Source: Bog-473 sp963824195
GTDB taxonomy: Bacteria > Actinomycetota > Acidimicrobiia > Acidimicrobiales > RAAP-2
Length of the DNA stretch: 64,000 nucleotides
Assembly (NCBI GenBank): GCA_963824195.1
Contig: CAWGOJ010000039.1
Span: 310,001-374,000, forward strand
Reading direction: 5' to 3'
Part shown: positions 63,357 through 64,000 of the stretch, piece after piece
How the letters are laid out: each line of letters opens with the position of its first letter
Position numbering within the stretch: the stretch's first letter is position 1
The notes under the pieces: generated by a model
Seen by the model: only the letters and a program-made list of their open reading frames with translations
What the model was told of the DNA's origin: nothing
Databases searched by the model: none
Program-made: the position numbers and the translations under genes

Positions 63357-64000
63357 CGGTTGCGCTCCATGAACAGCTCGTCCGCCAGCCCGCCGTAGCG
63401 CACGACCGGGCCGTCCCGGCAGACCAGCAGCGGCCCGAGCTGGCAGTGGCCGCACAGGCCGATGCCACACTGCATGTTCCGCTCCAACGAGACGCGGACG
63501 CGCCCGGCGTCGACGCCCCGGTCCACCAACGCTCGGCCACCGAAGCGCATCATGATCTCGGGGCCGCAGAGCAGAGCCAACGCACCCGACGCCTCGAACG
63601 GCGCCCCCGGCAGCAACGCCGTGACCACGCCCACCACACCGACCCAACCCGGTGCCCCCACGTCGACGGAGACGCCCACGTGCACGCCCGCCCGCTCCCA
63701 GGCCTGGAGTTCCTCGTGGAAGAGGATCTGGTCCGGTGATCGGGAGCCCGCCAGCACAAAGACACGGCCGCGGCCGCACTGCTGTCGCGCCACGAGATCC
63801 CGGACCGCGCCCCGCAGCGGGGCCAGGCCAATACCGCCCGCCATGACCACCACGTCGGCGCCGTCCTCGACCTCGTCGATGCCCCACGAGGAGCCGAAGG
63901 GCCCGCGGATCCCGACCAGCGACCCCACCGGTGCCGCGCAGAGCCCGGCACTGACCGCACCGACCCGGCGGATGGAGTGCTCCATCGGCCCCGGGGCGCC
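63353..64000 (-). CDS. Hydrogenase FAD/NAD(P)-binding subunit, 5' end outside window
   Basis: The visible 3' part (about 215 codons) is a HydG/HyhG-type ferredoxin-NADP-reductase-like subunit: GIRGPFGSSW flavin region, MAGGIGLAPLRG for NAD(P), LLCGPEIMMRF, and a C-terminal [2Fe-2S] site CGIGLCGHCQLG. The reading frame stays open to the window edge, and the first in-frame ATG (63985) lies too far into the fold to be the true start. A [4Fe-4S] beta subunit gene should lie beyond. Confidence 0.88.
   Translation of the reverse strand, partial: GAPGPMEHSIRRVGAVSAGLCAAPVGSLVGIRGPFGSSWGIDEVEDGADVVVMAGGIGLAPLRGAVRDLVARQQCGRGRVFVLAGSRSPDQILFHEELQAWERAGVHVGVSVDVGAPGWVGVVGVVTALLPGAPFEASGALALLCGPEIMMRFGGRALVDRGVDAGRVRVSLERNMQCGIGLCGHCQLGPLLVCRDGPVVRYGGLADELFMERNR

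Overview
The window is GC-rich DNA from an actinobacterium, most likely an Acidimicrobiia-type lineage. This is inferred from the mycothiol-type TIGR03086 protein, the LigD arrangement, paired CtaG-type oxidase assembly factors, the secreted 42-residue repeat protein and the codon bias; there is no rRNA to confirm it. No complete tRNA, rRNA or CRISPR array is visible.

Positions 1-18.9 kb look like an accessory island. It holds a frameshifted tyrosine integrase with an octamer array beside it, a tRNA 3'-end (att-type) scar at 6.8 kb, two IS3-family remnants, a tetracycline-type ribosomal protection protein with an overlapping leader ORF, an aminoglycoside-phosphotransferase-like gene, a GNAT acetyltransferase, a P-loop kinase, secreted enzymes, several small or broken genes, and a dispersed GC-rich intergenic repeat occurring about once per gene. 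The strangest object is an IS3-family element (3003-4222, flanked by a GAG target duplication) that splits a TIGR03086 gene and has lost essentially every C on the + strand over about 1.1 kb while keeping its reading frame.

Positions 19.0-25.3 kb carry a compact minus-strand CO dehydrogenase operon (cooF-cooS-cooC-FAD/NAD oxidoreductase) with all Ni-cluster ligands and a CX2C-type D-cluster motif, then an amidohydrolase. From 25.3 to 32.3 kb are secreted enzymes (alpha/beta hydrolase with a neocarzinostatin-like domain, a DyP peroxidase, a repeat protein with a GH16 domain), decaying hydrolase genes, and a second tRNA-end scar homologous to the one at 6.8 kb. From 32.3 to 37.0 kb is a translationally coupled operon: sulfotransferase, MBL hydrolase, SDR, VOC protein, zinc-type dehydrogenase.

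Positions 37.2-49.3 kb are a respiratory block: a membrane-SCO1 fusion, CtaG, a cupredoxin-like protein, CtaC, CtaD, CtaE, a 37-residue membrane peptide, a second CtaG, a second SCO1 and a TlpA-like thioredoxin. The catalytic oxidase genes are intact, but several accessory genes are frameshifted, which raises the question of sequence errors. Then follow LigD (ligase and polymerase as two genes), an isocitrate-dehydrogenase-like enzyme, a cyclopropane fatty acid synthase, an IPT-domain protein, an MFS transporter, a phosphoribosyltransferase-hydrolase fusion and an acyltransferase-SGNH protein. The right edge (60.7-64.0 kb) is a minus-strand group-3b-like [NiFe] hydrogenase operon cut by the window end.

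Taken together, the core genes suggest an aerobic heterotroph able to draw electrons from CO and from or to H2 through NAD(P)-linked modules, with O2 as terminal acceptor through an aa3-type oxidase.
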